DNA from: Methylorubrum aminovorans
GTDB taxonomy: Bacteria; Pseudomonadota; Alphaproteobacteria; Rhizobiales; Beijerinckiaceae
Direction: 5' to 3'
Length of the DNA stretch: 64,000 nt
NCBI RefSeq assembly: GCF_022179725.1
Contig: NZ_BPRC01000018.1
Span: forward strand, 1-64,000
This document shows, piece after piece, positions 8,012 to 16,637 of this stretch. The position numbers were made by a program, and so were the translations under genes. The notes beneath the pieces are model-generated. The model saw nothing but the letters and a program-made list of their open reading frames with translations, was not told the DNA's origin and ran no database searches. Positions within the stretch are counted from its first letter, which is position 1. Each line of letters opens with the position of its first letter.

Positions 8012-9043
8012 GTGGCTTCCGTTCAGCGGCCGGGTGCGCAGTCACGTAATGACTGGGTGGACCGCGCAAAGATGCCGCATCCTCAACTGCTACGCGATAT
8101 GGCTCTCTTCGTCGAAGTCGCTCGTAGGAAGAGTTTTAGTCAGGCCGCTGCCGCGCTCGGCATGCCGATTTCTTCCCTATCGCGCCGAATTACCATGTTC
8201 GAATCGACGGTCGGGCTGCGACTTCTGGATCGGACCACCCGCAAGCTGGCGTTGACGTCCTACGGCGAAGCCTACCTTGCGCAGGTGTCACGCCTCGTCG
8301 ATGAGGCGCAACGGACCTTCGACGACATGATGGCCGTGGCCAAGGGGCCGAGCGGCTTCCTCAAGATCGCCGCGCCGCCGGATTTCTGGGTGCTGCGCCA
8401 CCTGTCGGGGGTGATCACGGAGTTCTCCGCCCTCCACGAGCACATTCACGTCCACGTTGATCTGAAGCCGGCGCCGGTCGATCTGGTGGGCGATAATTAC
8501 GACCTTGCCGTTGCCATCGAGGAGCCGCGTGAGACATCACTGATCGTGCGCAAGGTCGCCGAGGTCGAGAACGGCATCTTCGGCTCGCCCGCCTACTTGG
8601 CCGAGCGCGGCGCGCCGATGACGCCGTTCGATCTCGAGAAGCATCAGGTCATTCTGCCGATGCAGGGCACCTCCGCCACCTGGACGCTCAAGCGCGGCAG
8701 CGAGTCCGTCGCGATCACCGTGGGTGGTCCCCTGTCCTGCAACTCGCTGAGCCTCGCCCGGCGCTTCGCCGTGGCCGGACAGGGATTGACCAGGGCCAAC
8801 GTCATCAACGTCGACAACGACCTCTCCACGGCCCGTCTTGAGCGCGTGCTGCCGGATTGGAACCTGCCGGCGACGCCGGTCTATTTTGTCACCACCTCAC
8901 GGCTCCTGCCGGCAAAGGCGCGCAGCTTCATCGATTTCGCGACGAAGCGGCTCGCGGCCGTGCTGGCCAACGCGTCGGGCGATTCGCGCCGTGGCGGCGT
9001 GCGCATGGCTGGCCGCTCCGTCGAGCGGGCCAGCCTTCCCTGA
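8012..9043 (+). CDS. LysR-family transcriptional regulator
   Basis: A DNA-binding protein of 343 residues. The GTG start at 8012 is chosen because of an AAGGAGGG site at 7998-8005; a later ATG at 8072 lacks one. The N-terminal winged HTH (about residues 25-82: LLRDMALFVEVARRKSFSQAA, SSLSRRITMFES) is followed by the periplasmic-binding-like effector domain of LysR proteins, here of the CrgA/DsdC-like subgroup (GSPAYLAERG). No divergent target gene is adjacent, since the upstream genes are tRNAs, so its regulon is unknown. Confidence 0.8.
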   Translation: MASVQRPGAQSRNDWVDRAKMPHPQLLRDMALFVEVARRKSFSQAAAALGMPISSLSRRITMFESTVGLRLLDRTTRKLALTSYGEAYLAQVSRLVDEAQRTFDDMMAVAKGPSGFLKIAAPPDFWVLRHLSGVITEFSALHEHIHVHVDLKPAPVDLVGDNYDLAVAIEEPRETSLIVRKVAEVENGIFGSPAYLAERGAPMTPFDLEKHQVILPMQGTSATWTLKRGSESVAITVGGPLSCNSLSLARRFAVAGQGLTRANVINVDNDLSTARLERVLPDWNLPATPVYFVTTSRLLPAKARSFIDFATKRLAAVLANASGDSRRGGVRMAGRSVERASLP

Positions 9044-9111
9044 AAGGAAGGCGTTTCGAACTTACGAGGGAACGCCGCATCCGCGTCCCCCCGTGGCGAA
9101 CCCTTCGGGAT

Positions 9112-9984
9112 TCAGGCGAAGACGCTGCTCGGCGCCTGCGGGAATTTTTCGGCGAGCGCCCGGCGGAGCTTCTCCAGGGCCCGGTTCTCGATCTGGCGAA
9201 CGCGCTCCTTCGAGATGCCGAGGCGGTGGCCCAGGGCTTCGAGCGTTGCCTGATCCTCGGCGAGCCGCCGCTCCCTGAGGATGCGCAACTCGCGTTCGGA
9301 GAGGACCGTCAGCGCCTGCCGCAACCAGACGAGGCGACGCTCGCCGTCGACCAGCGCCGAGACCGTCTCGTCGGGCAGCGCCGCGTTGTCGACGAGGAAG
9401 TCCATCCGCTCGGAGGACGCCTCGCTTTCCTCGCCCACGGGCGCGTTCAGCGACATGTCGGGGCCGGACAGGCGCGCATCCATCAGCGCCACGTCCTCGC
9501 GGGAGACGCCGATCGCGCTGGCGATCCGGCCATGGATCTCGGAGCCGACCTGCTCTTCCGTGGACTGCATCAGCCGGGCGCGCAGGCGGCGCAGGTTGAA
9601 GAACAGGGCCTTTTGCGCGGAACTCGTTCCGCCGCGCACGATCGACCAATTGCGCAGGATGTAGTCCTGGATCGAGGCGCGGATCCACCACGTGGCGTAG
9701 GTGGAGAAGCGGACATCCCGTTCCGGCTCGAACCGGGCAGCGGCTTCCATCAGGCCGACATGACCCTCCTGGACGAGGTCGGCCATCGGCAGTCCGTAAT
9801 GGCGAAAGCGGCCGGCGAGCGCGATCACAAGGCGCATATGTGCGGAGATCAGCCGGTGCAGGGCGCGCTCGTCGCGTGCCTCCTTCCAGGCCACCGCCAG
9901 CCCGCGTTCTTCTTCCCTCGCAAGGAACGGCGCCTCCATCGCTGTTCGAATGAACTGACGCCGCATCCCCGCGATCTCTGCCAT
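9112..9984 (-). CDS. rpoH: RNA polymerase sigma factor RpoH-like (RpoH2 type)
   Basis: A heat-shock or stress sigma factor of 290 residues. Region 2 is clear (HMRLVIALAGRFRHYGLPMADLVQEG, then FSTYATWWIRASIQDYILR with the -10-recognition residues). An RpoH-box-like stretch follows (QKALFFNLRRLRARL), and region 4 ends in an HTH (LGISKERVRQIENRALEKLR). The start is ATG 9984 after GAGAGGCGGGG; the frame upstream is rich in implausible residues. An EcfG-like promoter at 10104-10128 would place it under the general stress response, as described for rpoH2 in other rhizobiales. Assignment to RpoH2 rather than RpoH1 is inference. Confidence 0.85.
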   Translation of the reverse strand: MAEIAGMRRQFIRTAMEAPFLAREEERGLAVAWKEARDERALHRLISAHMRLVIALAGRFRHYGLPMADLVQEGHVGLMEAAARFEPERDVRFSTYATWWIRASIQDYILRNWSIVRGGTSSAQKALFFNLRRLRARLMQSTEEQVGSEIHGRIASAIGVSREDVALMDARLSGPDMSLNAPVGEESEASSERMDFLVDNAALPDETVSALVDGERRLVWLRQALTVLSERELRILRERRLAEDQATLEALGHRLGISKERVRQIENRALEKLRRALAEKFPQAPSSVFA

Positions 9985-10103
9985 CCCCGCCTCTCTCGTT
10001 CGAGCGTTCTTGGTTCGAGCGTTTCGGATCAGCCCGCTTGAGCCTCTTGGTCGGCGAAACGCCGGGCGAGGCCATCGGGGCAAGCCATCCGTGGCAGAGG
10101 CAC

Positions 10104-10128
10104 AACACATCCGTGCGACGCTGGTTCC
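10104..10128 (-). promoter_or_regulatory. EcfG-like promoter upstream of rpoH
   Basis: On the minus strand GGAAC (10128-10124), a 16-bp spacer and TGTT (10107-10104) match the EcfG general-stress consensus GGAAC-N16/17-cgTT except for the weakly conserved first base of the -10. The predicted transcript starts about 110 bp before the rpoH ATG. Confidence 0.45.
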
Positions 10129-10184
10129 CTGCGGGCGCGTGGCGTCGGGGAGGAAATGATCAAGAGGTCTGCGGACGGCGCATG

Positions 10185-10213
10185 AAAAAAGGGCCCGGCG
10201 TGGCGCCGAGCCC
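10185..10213 (-). terminator. Rho-independent terminator of carD
   Basis: The minus strand reads GGGCTCGGCG-CCA-CGCCGGGCCC followed by TTTTTT (10190-10185). The stem is 10 bp with one G-T pair and lies about 50 bp past the carD stop. Confidence 0.85.
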
Positions 10214-10264
10214 TCTGGTTAACAAATGCCAGTCGTGCAGCGATGCGATTCGCTGGGAGGCGTC

Positions 10265-10849
10265 TCAGGCGGCCTCCTCCTGCACATCGTCATCACCTTC
10301 GGCGTCGGCGTCAGCCTTGGCGCGACGCGGCGACTTGGCGAGGCTCTGCTCGATCAGCTTGAGCGCCTCGGTCTCGGTGATCCGGTTCACCGAGGAGATC
10401 TCGCGCACGACGCGATCGAGGGCGGCCTCGTAGAGCTGGCGCTCGCTGTAGGACTGCTCGGGCTGAGCCTCGGAACGGTAGAGGTCGCGCACGACCTCCG
10501 TCACCGAGATCAGATCGCCGGAATTGATCTTGGCCTCGTATTCCTGGGCGCGGCGCGACCACATCGTCCGCTTGATGCGGGCGCGGCCGGTCAGCACGTC
10601 GAGGGCCTTCTTGACGAGCTCGGGCTCGGCGAGCTTGCGCATGCCGACGCTGTTGGCCTTCGCGGTCGGCACGCGCAGGACCATCTTGTCCTTCTCGAAC
10701 GAGACGACGAACAATTCGAGCTTGTAGCCCGCGATCTCCTGTTCCTCGATCGCGGTGATCCGCCCGACGCCGTGCGCCGGATACACGACCGCCTCGCCGG
10801 TCTTGAAGCCTTGGCGGCCTGCTGCCGTCGTCTTCTTGGCTGTGGTCAT
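10265..10849 (-). CDS. carD: CarD-family transcription regulator
   Basis: A 194-residue RNA-polymerase-binding protein that stabilises open complexes, especially at rRNA promoters. It has the Tudor-like RNAP-interaction domain (about residues 10-70: FKTGEAVVYPAHGVGRI, YKLELFVVSFEKDKMVLRVP) followed by the helical DNA-binding domain (RTMWSRRAQEYEAKINSGD, SERQLYEAALDRVVRE). An acidic tail ends the protein. The start at ATG 10849 has GGAGG nearby upstream. The neighbourhood with fdxA upstream and rpoH downstream on the same strand is common in rhizobiales. Confidence 0.92.
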   Translation of the reverse strand: MTTAKKTTAAGRQGFKTGEAVVYPAHGVGRITAIEEQEIAGYKLELFVVSFEKDKMVLRVPTAKANSVGMRKLAEPELVKKALDVLTGRARIKRTMWSRRAQEYEAKINSGDLISVTEVVRDLYRSEAQPEQSYSERQLYEAALDRVVREISSVNRITETEALKLIEQSLAKSPRRAKADADAEGDDDVQEEAA

Positions 10850-11363
10850 GCGGAATGAGCCTCCACTGTCATCCACGCGGGGCGCGCATCCACGCCCGCA
10901 CGCTCGTCACCTCCGGGGCGGGACACCCGGCGCATGCCCTTAGTCCAGTGCCGCGCCGTCGAGGCGCTGACCGGTTCCCGGGCTCTCGCGTTGCTCCCAC
11001 CACACGAAAGAACGCGCCGGGAGCGAAATGCTTCCGGCGGTCGATCGCAGCCAACCTCTTTTCCAGGAAGATGGAACTCGCCGCTTGTGCGAGAGGAGGG
11101 GGGCGCATCGGGCGTGAGCGACGGCGAGCCCTCATGTAGCACGAACGGGCCGGCGAATCAAAGGATTGCCGGCGCGCGAACGCGTCTCCGCATGGGAGGA
11201 TCGAAGGTTTTGCACGGCTCGGAAAGAGCGTTGCCGGAGCCTCCGGCGGATCTTTCGAGGTAGGTCGTGGCGCGTTCGGGGCTTCTGCGGGGATCGCGGC
11301 CGCACCGGCAGCCTGCGGCGAGAGGCCGCCATGCTCCCGAGGGCGCCCGCCCCGCGGAGGCGG
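10850..11363. other. Gene-free region between fdxA and carD
   Basis: About 510 bp with short open frames on both strands but no recognisable protein. It should contain the carD promoter on the minus strand. No hairpin with a T run could be identified for fdxA. Confidence 0.35.
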
Positions 11364-11702
11364 TCAGTCGCCGGAGCCGGGATTGGGCGAGAAATGCGCC
11401 TCGAGCTTGCCGCTCACCCCGTCCCACTGCTTGGCGTCGGAGGGGGCATCCTTCTTCTGGGTGATGTTGGGCCAGGTCTTGGCGTAGTCGGCGTTCAGCT
11501 TCAGCCAGCTCTCGAGATTGCCCTCGGTGTCGGGCTTGATCGCCTCGGCGGGGCATTCCGGCTCGCAGACGCCGCAATCGATGCATTCGTCGGGATGGAT
11601 GACGAGCATGTTCTCGCCCTCGTAGAAGCAATCCACGGGGCACACCTCGACGCAGTCCATGTACTTGCACTTGATGCAGTTGTCGGTGACGACGTAGGTC
11701 AT
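11364..11702 (-). CDS. fdxA: 7Fe ferredoxin FdxA
   Basis: A 112-residue electron carrier with one [3Fe-4S] and one [4Fe-4S] cluster. The cysteine pattern is visible at residues 9, 17, 21 and 40, 43, 46, 50 (TDNCIKCKYMDC, CVEVCPVDCFYEG, DECIDCGVCEPECP). The C-terminal extension (NADYAKTWPNITQKKDAP) is typical of the alphaproteobacterial FdxA family. The start is ATG 11702 (MTYVVTDNC), matching the family. Confidence 0.95.
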   Translation of the reverse strand: MTYVVTDNCIKCKYMDCVEVCPVDCFYEGENMLVIHPDECIDCGVCEPECPAEAIKPDTEGNLESWLKLNADYAKTWPNITQKKDAPSDAKQWDGVSGKLEAHFSPNPGSGD

Positions 11703-12201
11703 GGGCCGTTCGGTCCTTAGATCCGCTTGTCCTCGCGGGGTCGGGAGGGCTTTTGGCCGGCCCGCCACCCGCCGACTTCGCGCGGATGCGATCCCCTCGT
11801 GCGGCGGTGTCATGCGATCCGGGCGCCGCCGCCGCCCGATTTGGAAGCGCTCTAGCCCCTGGCCGATGGGCTGACAAGCGCGCCCTTCCGCCCGCCCTCC
11901 CCTGCGCGGCGCGGAGGGCTTTTCGGCAACGCTTCCAAAGCGTCCCTTGAAGGCCGATAGGTAGACCCGCGTTTCCCTCCAGTCCCGGTCTGTCGGTCAA
12001 CCTGCGAAGTCGAGCTGGCATATTTAGATCTGCGTAGTCTTAGTCGTTGGTTAAGTTTACTGTCTTCGGCAATTGAGCTTGTCCGGTGCGCAACCTTGGC
12101 CGCTATCTGGGCGTCGAATGGTACACTCCGAAGAGTCCCGGACGGGGCTGCCGGGGGTGTCGAGATCGTCCTGACGTCGCGTCGTGTTCCGAGGTTGTTC
12201 C
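11703..12201. other. Divergent intergenic region fdxA / repeat protein
   Basis: About 500 bp between divergent genes. The stretch 12020-12080 is distinctly A+T-rich (tatttagatc, ggttaagttt) and is the likeliest place for promoters. No gene seen. Confidence 0.35.
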
Positions 12202-12825
12202 ATGACTGCCCCCCTGCCCCGCCTGAACCTGATCTCGTCCCTTGCCCTTGCCGCTGTCTCGGTCGCCGCTCTGGCCGTGCCCGCGCAGGCCGGGGGAGCG
12301 TGCGTCAGCGCCGAGTGCTATCGCCGGGTCGTGACGCCCCCAGTCTACGATACCGTCGCGGAGCGGGTGCTGGTCCAGCCGCCGCGCACCGTCTACCGCA
12401 CGACGCCGCCGGTCTATGACACGGTGTCCGAGCGGGTGCTGGTGGCCCCCGGCGGGCGCCGGTGGGAGACGCGCATCGACGCCTATGGCCAGCTCGTCGG
12501 CTGCTGGGTGACCACGCCGCCGCGCTACGCCGTGCAGACCCGCCGCGTGCTCGTGCGCCCGCCGGAGGCGATCCCGCACACCCTGCCGCCGGTCTACGCC
12601 ACCACGCAGCGCCGTGTGCTGGTGCAGCCCGCCCGCGCCGCCTGGGTGCCGGCCGCAGCCCCCGTCGCCGGGCCTGATCTCGGACCCGCTCCCGGCTATG
12701 GTCCGGGCTACGGTCCCCTTGGGGTCGGTTCGATCCCGGACGCGCTGGGCCTCGCCGGCGCCTCCTCCGCGGACATCGCCGTCGGCCTCGGCTTCTCGCG
12801 GGGCAGCATCTACGACGGGTATTGA
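12202..12825 (+). CDS. Exported proline/valine-rich repeat protein, unknown function
   Basis: A 207-residue protein. The ATG at 12202 has GAGG 7 bp upstream and is preferred to a GTG at 12184. The N-terminus is a signal peptide (LNLISSLALAAVSVAALAVPAQA, cleavage after AQA). The mature part carries four degenerate repeats built on PPVYDTVSERVLV (also PPRYAVQTRRVLV and PPVYATTQRRVLV) with two cysteines and a GCWV motif. The C-terminus is Gly/Pro/Tyr-rich. Probably periplasmic or cell-envelope; I recognise no characterised homologue. Confidence 0.65.
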   Translation: MTAPLPRLNLISSLALAAVSVAALAVPAQAGGACVSAECYRRVVTPPVYDTVAERVLVQPPRTVYRTTPPVYDTVSERVLVAPGGRRWETRIDAYGQLVGCWVTTPPRYAVQTRRVLVRPPEAIPHTLPPVYATTQRRVLVQPARAAWVPAAAPVAGPDLGPAPGYGPGYGPLGVGSIPDALGLAGASSADIAVGLGFSRGSIYDGY

Positions 12826-12851
12826 GGGCGCGCTCGTTCGGGCACTCTCTC

Positions 12852-12871
12852 GGCCGCCTTCGCCGGCGGCC
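12852..12871 (+). terminator. Probable hairpin terminator
   Basis: GGCCGCC-TTCGCC-GGCGGCC, a 7-bp stem, lies 26 bp after the stop of the repeat protein and is followed only by TT. It is weak as an intrinsic terminator. Confidence 0.4.
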
Positions 12872-12930
12872 TTGAATCGAGGCGGGATCGCCGTAGCTCA
12901 GGACCCGACGCGAGCGGGGAGGAGCGGATC

Positions 12931-13917
12931 ATGGCGGCGTTCAGGGCCTGGGTCATCGACAAGGGTGAGGCCGGCCAGAGTCTCGCCCTGCGCGATTTCG
13001 ACGAGGCCGACCTGATGGACGGCGACGTCACCGTGCGGGTCTCTCATTCGGGCCTGAACTACAAGGACGGGCTCGCCATGACCGGCCGGATGCCGGTGGT
13101 GCGCCGCTTCCCCATGATCCCCGGCATCGACTTCGCCGGCACCGTCGAGGCCTCGGACCATCCCGACTACAAGCCCGGCGATGCGGTGGTGCTCACCGGC
13201 TGGGGCGTCGGCGAGACCCATCTCGGCGGGTTGGCCGAGCGCGCCCGGCTGCGTGGCGACTGGCTGGTCCCGCTGCCTGAGGGCCTGAGCCCGGCTGAGG
13301 CCATGGCGATCGGCACGGCCGGCTACACGGCGATGCTCTCGGTTCTCGCTCTGGAGCGGCACGGGCTCACCCCCGAGGCCGGACCGGCCCTGGTGACGGG
13401 CGCCTCCGGCGGCGTCGGCTCGGTCGCGGTGGCACTCCTGAAGCGCGCCGGCTGGCACGTCATCGCCGCGACCGGCCGGGCCGGCGAGGCCGATTACCTG
13501 AAGAGCCTCGGCGCCGCCGAGATCCTGGAGCGCGAGGCGCTCGCGGGCGAGCCGCGCCCGCTCGGAAAGGAGCGATGGGCTGCCGGCATCGATGCGGTCG
13601 GCGGACGGGTCCTCGCCAACGCCCTTTCGATGACGCGGGGCGGCGGCGCCATTGCCGCCTGCGGCAATGCCGGGGGCATGGATCTGCCGAGTTCGGTCGC
13701 GCCCTTCATCCTGCGCGGCGTCTCGCTTCTCGGCATCAACAGCGTGACGACCCCGCACAAGCCCCGCCGTGACGCCTGGGCCCGCCTCGCGCGCGACCTC
13801 GACCGTGATCTCCTGCGGCGGATGACGCGGACGGTTCCCCTGGAGGAGGCCGGCGGCCTCGCCGAGCCCCTGCTCGAAGGTCAGGTGCGGGGCCGCACGG
13901 TCGTCGCGATCGGCTGA
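12931..13917 (+). CDS. acuI: Acrylyl-CoA reductase AcuI / YhdH-type MDR oxidoreductase
   Basis: A 328-residue zinc-independent medium-chain dehydrogenase of the YhdH/AcuI group, which reduces acrylyl-CoA to propionyl-CoA with NADPH. Family features include GLNYKDGLAMTG near residue 41, PGIDFAGTVE, the nucleotide-binding GASGGVGSVAVALLK (about residues 157-171) and TPHKPRRDAWARLARDL near the C-terminus. ATG 12931 follows an AGGAGCGG site. In methylotrophs with the ethylmalonyl-CoA cycle such an enzyme would detoxify or assimilate acrylyl-CoA; that physiological role is inferred. Confidence 0.85.
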   Translation: MAAFRAWVIDKGEAGQSLALRDFDEADLMDGDVTVRVSHSGLNYKDGLAMTGRMPVVRRFPMIPGIDFAGTVEASDHPDYKPGDAVVLTGWGVGETHLGGLAERARLRGDWLVPLPEGLSPAEAMAIGTAGYTAMLSVLALERHGLTPEAGPALVTGASGGVGSVAVALLKRAGWHVIAATGRAGEADYLKSLGAAEILEREALAGEPRPLGKERWAAGIDAVGGRVLANALSMTRGGGAIAACGNAGGMDLPSSVAPFILRGVSLLGINSVTTPHKPRRDAWARLARDLDRDLLRRMTRTVPLEEAGGLAEPLLEGQVRGRTVVAIG

Positions 13918-13971
13918 GCCTCGGCGCCGGAGCGGGGGAACTGCGGTGCAGGCTTGGGCATTGCCTGTCTT

Positions 13972-14445
13972 ATGAGCAAAGCATTTGTCCGTGAGCCCGA
14001 AGACGGTGACGCTGTCGAGGAACTTCCCGATCGTCTGATCTCCACCCATCCCAACTACGTGACGCCGGAGGGGCTCGCGAGGATGGAGGAAGAGGTGGCG
14101 CGGCTGGAGGCCGAGCTGGCCGCCCTCTCGCCGGAGCAGAACAAGGCGGACCACGCCCGGATCTCGCGCGACCTGCGCTACTGGAGCGCGCGCAAGAACT
14201 CGGCGGAACTCGTCGAGGCGTTCGAGGGCGACGTGGTGCGCTTCGGCGCGACGGTGACCCTGCTGCGCGAGGACGACACCCGCCAGACGTTTCGCATCGT
14301 CGGCGAGGACGAGGCCGATCCCTCGGCCGGCTCGATCTCCTACGTCGCGCCGCTCGCCCGCGCCCTCACCGGCAAGAGCGTCGGCGACACCGTGACGGTC
14401 AACGAGCACGAGTTCGAGATCGCCGAGATCCGCTCATCGCAATGA
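13972..14445 (+). CDS. GreA/GreB-family transcription elongation factor
   Basis: A 157-residue factor that rescues backtracked RNA polymerase. The N-terminal coiled coil (about residues 20-80: NYVTPEGLARMEEEVARLEAELA) and the C-terminal FKBP-like domain (SISYVAPLARALTGKSVGDTV) are both present. The NYVTPEG start resembles GreB more than GreA, but I do not commit to a symbol. The ATG at 13972 is preferred to the upstream start at 13954. Confidence 0.85.
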   Translation: MSKAFVREPEDGDAVEELPDRLISTHPNYVTPEGLARMEEEVARLEAELAALSPEQNKADHARISRDLRYWSARKNSAELVEAFEGDVVRFGATVTLLREDDTRQTFRIVGEDEADPSAGSISYVAPLARALTGKSVGDTVTVNEHEFEIAEIRSSQ

Positions 14446-14483
14446 AAAAAGAAACGGCGCCTCCCGTGAAGGGAGCGCGCCGT
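14444..14483 (-). terminator. Terminator of xoxF
   Basis: On the minus strand an ACGGCGCGCTCCC / GGGAGGCGCCGT stem (one mismatch, 14483-14454) is followed by TTTCTTTTTT. It lies about 130 bp beyond the xoxF stop, next to the end of the convergent elongation-factor gene, and the A run lies at that gene's stop codon. Confidence 0.75.
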
Positions 14484-14614
14484 GTCCCCGTCCGCCCGGC
14501 CGAGGGGCCGGAGGATGTCGCCGCCGGGCGGGGCGGGAACCAGTTCTTCGTCGCAAACATGCCCCTCGCGTCGGACGGGAGGCGCGGATCGAAAACCCGC
14601 GCCTCGCATCGGGT

Positions 14615-16414
14615 TCAGTTGGGCAGGGCGAAGACCGTGAGCTGGCCGCCGAGGTTGGTGTAGCTCGACAGGGCCGCGTAGCCGCCCACCGCGCCGAGGC
14701 CGGCATTCGGGTCGGTCAGGCCGGCCGCGAGGCCGATGCCGGCCCAGCCGCCGACGCCCGAGAGCACGGCGATGTGCTGCTTGCCCTTGTGCTCGTAGGT
14801 CATCACGTTGCCGATGATGCCGGAGGCGGTCTTGAACTTGTAGAGTTCCTTACCCGTCTTCGAGTCGACCGCTTTCAGGTAGCCTTCCAGCGTGCCGTAG
14901 AAGACCACGTCGCCGGCCGTGGCGAGCGCACCCGACCAGACCGAGAACTGCTCGGGGTTGGACCACTTGATCTTACCCTGGATGTTATCCCAGGCGATGA
15001 AGTTGCCCATGCCGCCGTGCGAGCCCGGCGCCGGGTACATCGACAGCGTCGCACCGACGTAGGGCTGGCCGGGCGTGTAGGTGACGCGGAACGGCTCGTA
15101 ATCCATGCAGACGTGGTTGGTCGGCACGTAGAAGAGCTGCGTCTTCGGCGAGAAGGCCGCAGGCTGCTGGTCCTTGGTGCCGAGCGCCGCCGGGCAGATG
15201 CCCTTGGTGTTGACGTCCTCGCCGTTCTGGTCGGTCGAGTACTTGGCCACCACCTGCGGCCGTCCGGTCTTGAGATCGACCTTGGTGGCCCAATTCACGA
15301 CCGGATCGAACTTTTCCGCGACCAGGAGTTCGCCGGTGGCACGGTCGAGGGTGTAGGCGAAGCCGTTGCGGTCGAAATGCGTCAGGAGCGGGCGCTCCTT
15401 GCCGTCAAATTTCTGATCCGTGAGGATCATCTCGTTGATGCCGTCGTAGTCCCACTCGTCGTGGGGCGTCATCTGGTAGATCCACCGGGTCATACCGGTG
15501 TCGGGATCGCGGGCGAAGATCGCCATCGTCCACTTGTTGTCGCCCGGCCGCTGCTTCGGGTTCCAGGTCGAGGGATTGGCGGTGCCGTAATAGACGAGGT
15601 TCAGCTTCGGATCATAGGAGTACCAGCCCCAGGTCGCCCCGCCGCCGGTCTTCCACTGGTCGCCTTCCCAGGTCTTCAGGGAGGAATCCTTGCCGATCGG
15701 CTTGCCGAGCGACGTGGTCTTCTCCGGATCGACCAGCATCTCGTCGTCGGGCCCGACCGAGTAGCCGCGCCAGACCCGTTTACCGGTCTTGGCATCGTAG
15801 GCGGTGATGTGGCCGCGGATGCCGTACTCGGCGCCCGAAATGCCGACGATGATCTTGTCCTTCACCGGCAGGACGGTGGCGGTGTTGGTCTCGCCGATCT
15901 TCGAGTCGCCGTTCTTGACCGACCAGTTGACCTTGCCGGTCTTGGCGTCGAGCGAGACCAGCGTGGTGTCGGCTTGGTGCAGGATGATCGCGCCGTCGGC
16001 GTAGGCGAGCCCGCGATAGACCGTGTCGCAGCACATCACCGGGATCACCGATGGGTCCTGCTTGGGCTCGTATTTCCAGACGATCTTGCCGCCCTGATCG
16101 AGATCGAGGGCGTAGACGAGATTCGGGAACGGGGTGTGCAGGTACATCATGTTGCCGACGACGAGCGGGGAGCCCTCGTGGCCGCGCAGCACGCCGGTCG
16201 AGAAGCTCCAGGCGACCTGGAGGTTCTTGACGTTGCTGGCGTTGATCTGGTCGAGCTTGGAATAGCGGGTGTTGGCGTAATCGACGGTCTGAAGAACCTG
16301 CTCCGCCGGGTTGGCGATCCGCTTCGCTACGTCCTCGTTGGCGAGGAGGGGCGAGAGGGAGGCTGGCGACAGGCCGGCAGCGAGGGTGAGCGCCAGCAGC
16401 GAGACGCGTTTCAT
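14615..16414 (-). CDS. xoxF: Lanthanide-dependent methanol dehydrogenase XoxF (PQQ enzyme)
   Basis: A 599-residue periplasmic PQQ dehydrogenase that oxidises methanol, in part to formate. A signal peptide (LLALTLAAGLSPASLSPLLA) precedes the eight-bladed propeller. Adjacent cysteines VMCCDT form the PQQ-stacking vicinal disulfide. The HDEWDYDGINE motif carries the second Asp (DYD) that marks lanthanide-binding XoxF and is Ala in calcium MxaF. Near-identity to XoxF1/XoxF2 of Methylorubrum extorquens is recalled, not computed. No xoxG cytochrome or xoxJ gene is adjacent, so this may be the second copy (XoxF2-like). The start has GGAGGAAC upstream. It is divergent from a two-component system at 16638. 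Confidence 0.93.
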   Translation of the reverse strand: MKRVSLLALTLAAGLSPASLSPLLANEDVAKRIANPAEQVLQTVDYANTRYSKLDQINASNVKNLQVAWSFSTGVLRGHEGSPLVVGNMMYLHTPFPNLVYALDLDQGGKIVWKYEPKQDPSVIPVMCCDTVYRGLAYADGAIILHQADTTLVSLDAKTGKVNWSVKNGDSKIGETNTATVLPVKDKIIVGISGAEYGIRGHITAYDAKTGKRVWRGYSVGPDDEMLVDPEKTTSLGKPIGKDSSLKTWEGDQWKTGGGATWGWYSYDPKLNLVYYGTANPSTWNPKQRPGDNKWTMAIFARDPDTGMTRWIYQMTPHDEWDYDGINEMILTDQKFDGKERPLLTHFDRNGFAYTLDRATGELLVAEKFDPVVNWATKVDLKTGRPQVVAKYSTDQNGEDVNTKGICPAALGTKDQQPAAFSPKTQLFYVPTNHVCMDYEPFRVTYTPGQPYVGATLSMYPAPGSHGGMGNFIAWDNIQGKIKWSNPEQFSVWSGALATAGDVVFYGTLEGYLKAVDSKTGKELYKFKTASGIIGNVMTYEHKGKQHIAVLSGVGGWAGIGLAAGLTDPNAGLGAVGGYAALSSYTNLGGQLTVFALPN

Positions 16415-16494
16415 CGGGGTTCCTCCACGGATATCTGTTGTCGTTGAGCCCGAGCGAGGAGCGGCGGGCGCCGCGTCCCGCCCCCGCCGGGCGT

Positions 16495-16514
16495 TCTCAA
16501 GAAGATCTCAAGAA
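16495..16514. promoter_or_regulatory. Tandem TCTCAAGAA repeats in the xoxF/kinase intergenic region
   Basis: TCTCAAGAA occurs at 16495-16503 and 16506-16514, exactly 11 bp apart, so both face the same side of the helix. They lie 81 and 92 bp upstream of the xoxF start and about 125-140 bp upstream of the sensor kinase. They are candidate binding sites for the NarL-type regulator encoded at 18065. Confidence 0.45.
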
Positions 16515-16637
16515 TCGTGTCCGGTGGAGGGACGGCGTCCCGATCGGCGTTGGGAGATCTTCCCGATCTTGCGTGGAGCGCCTTGCCAAGGGCCTGCGCC
16601 TGCGGCTCCTCTCTCATCGAGGGTGAAGGAGGCGGCC

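Noticed and set aside
12898..14409. A 503-codon open frame antisense to acuI and the Gre-factor gene
   Set aside because: It spans two well-supported plus-strand genes and has shadow-type composition.
14774..16447. A 557-codon open frame antisense to xoxF
   Set aside because: Shadow of xoxF with repetitive Val/Arg/Asp composition and no recognisable fold.
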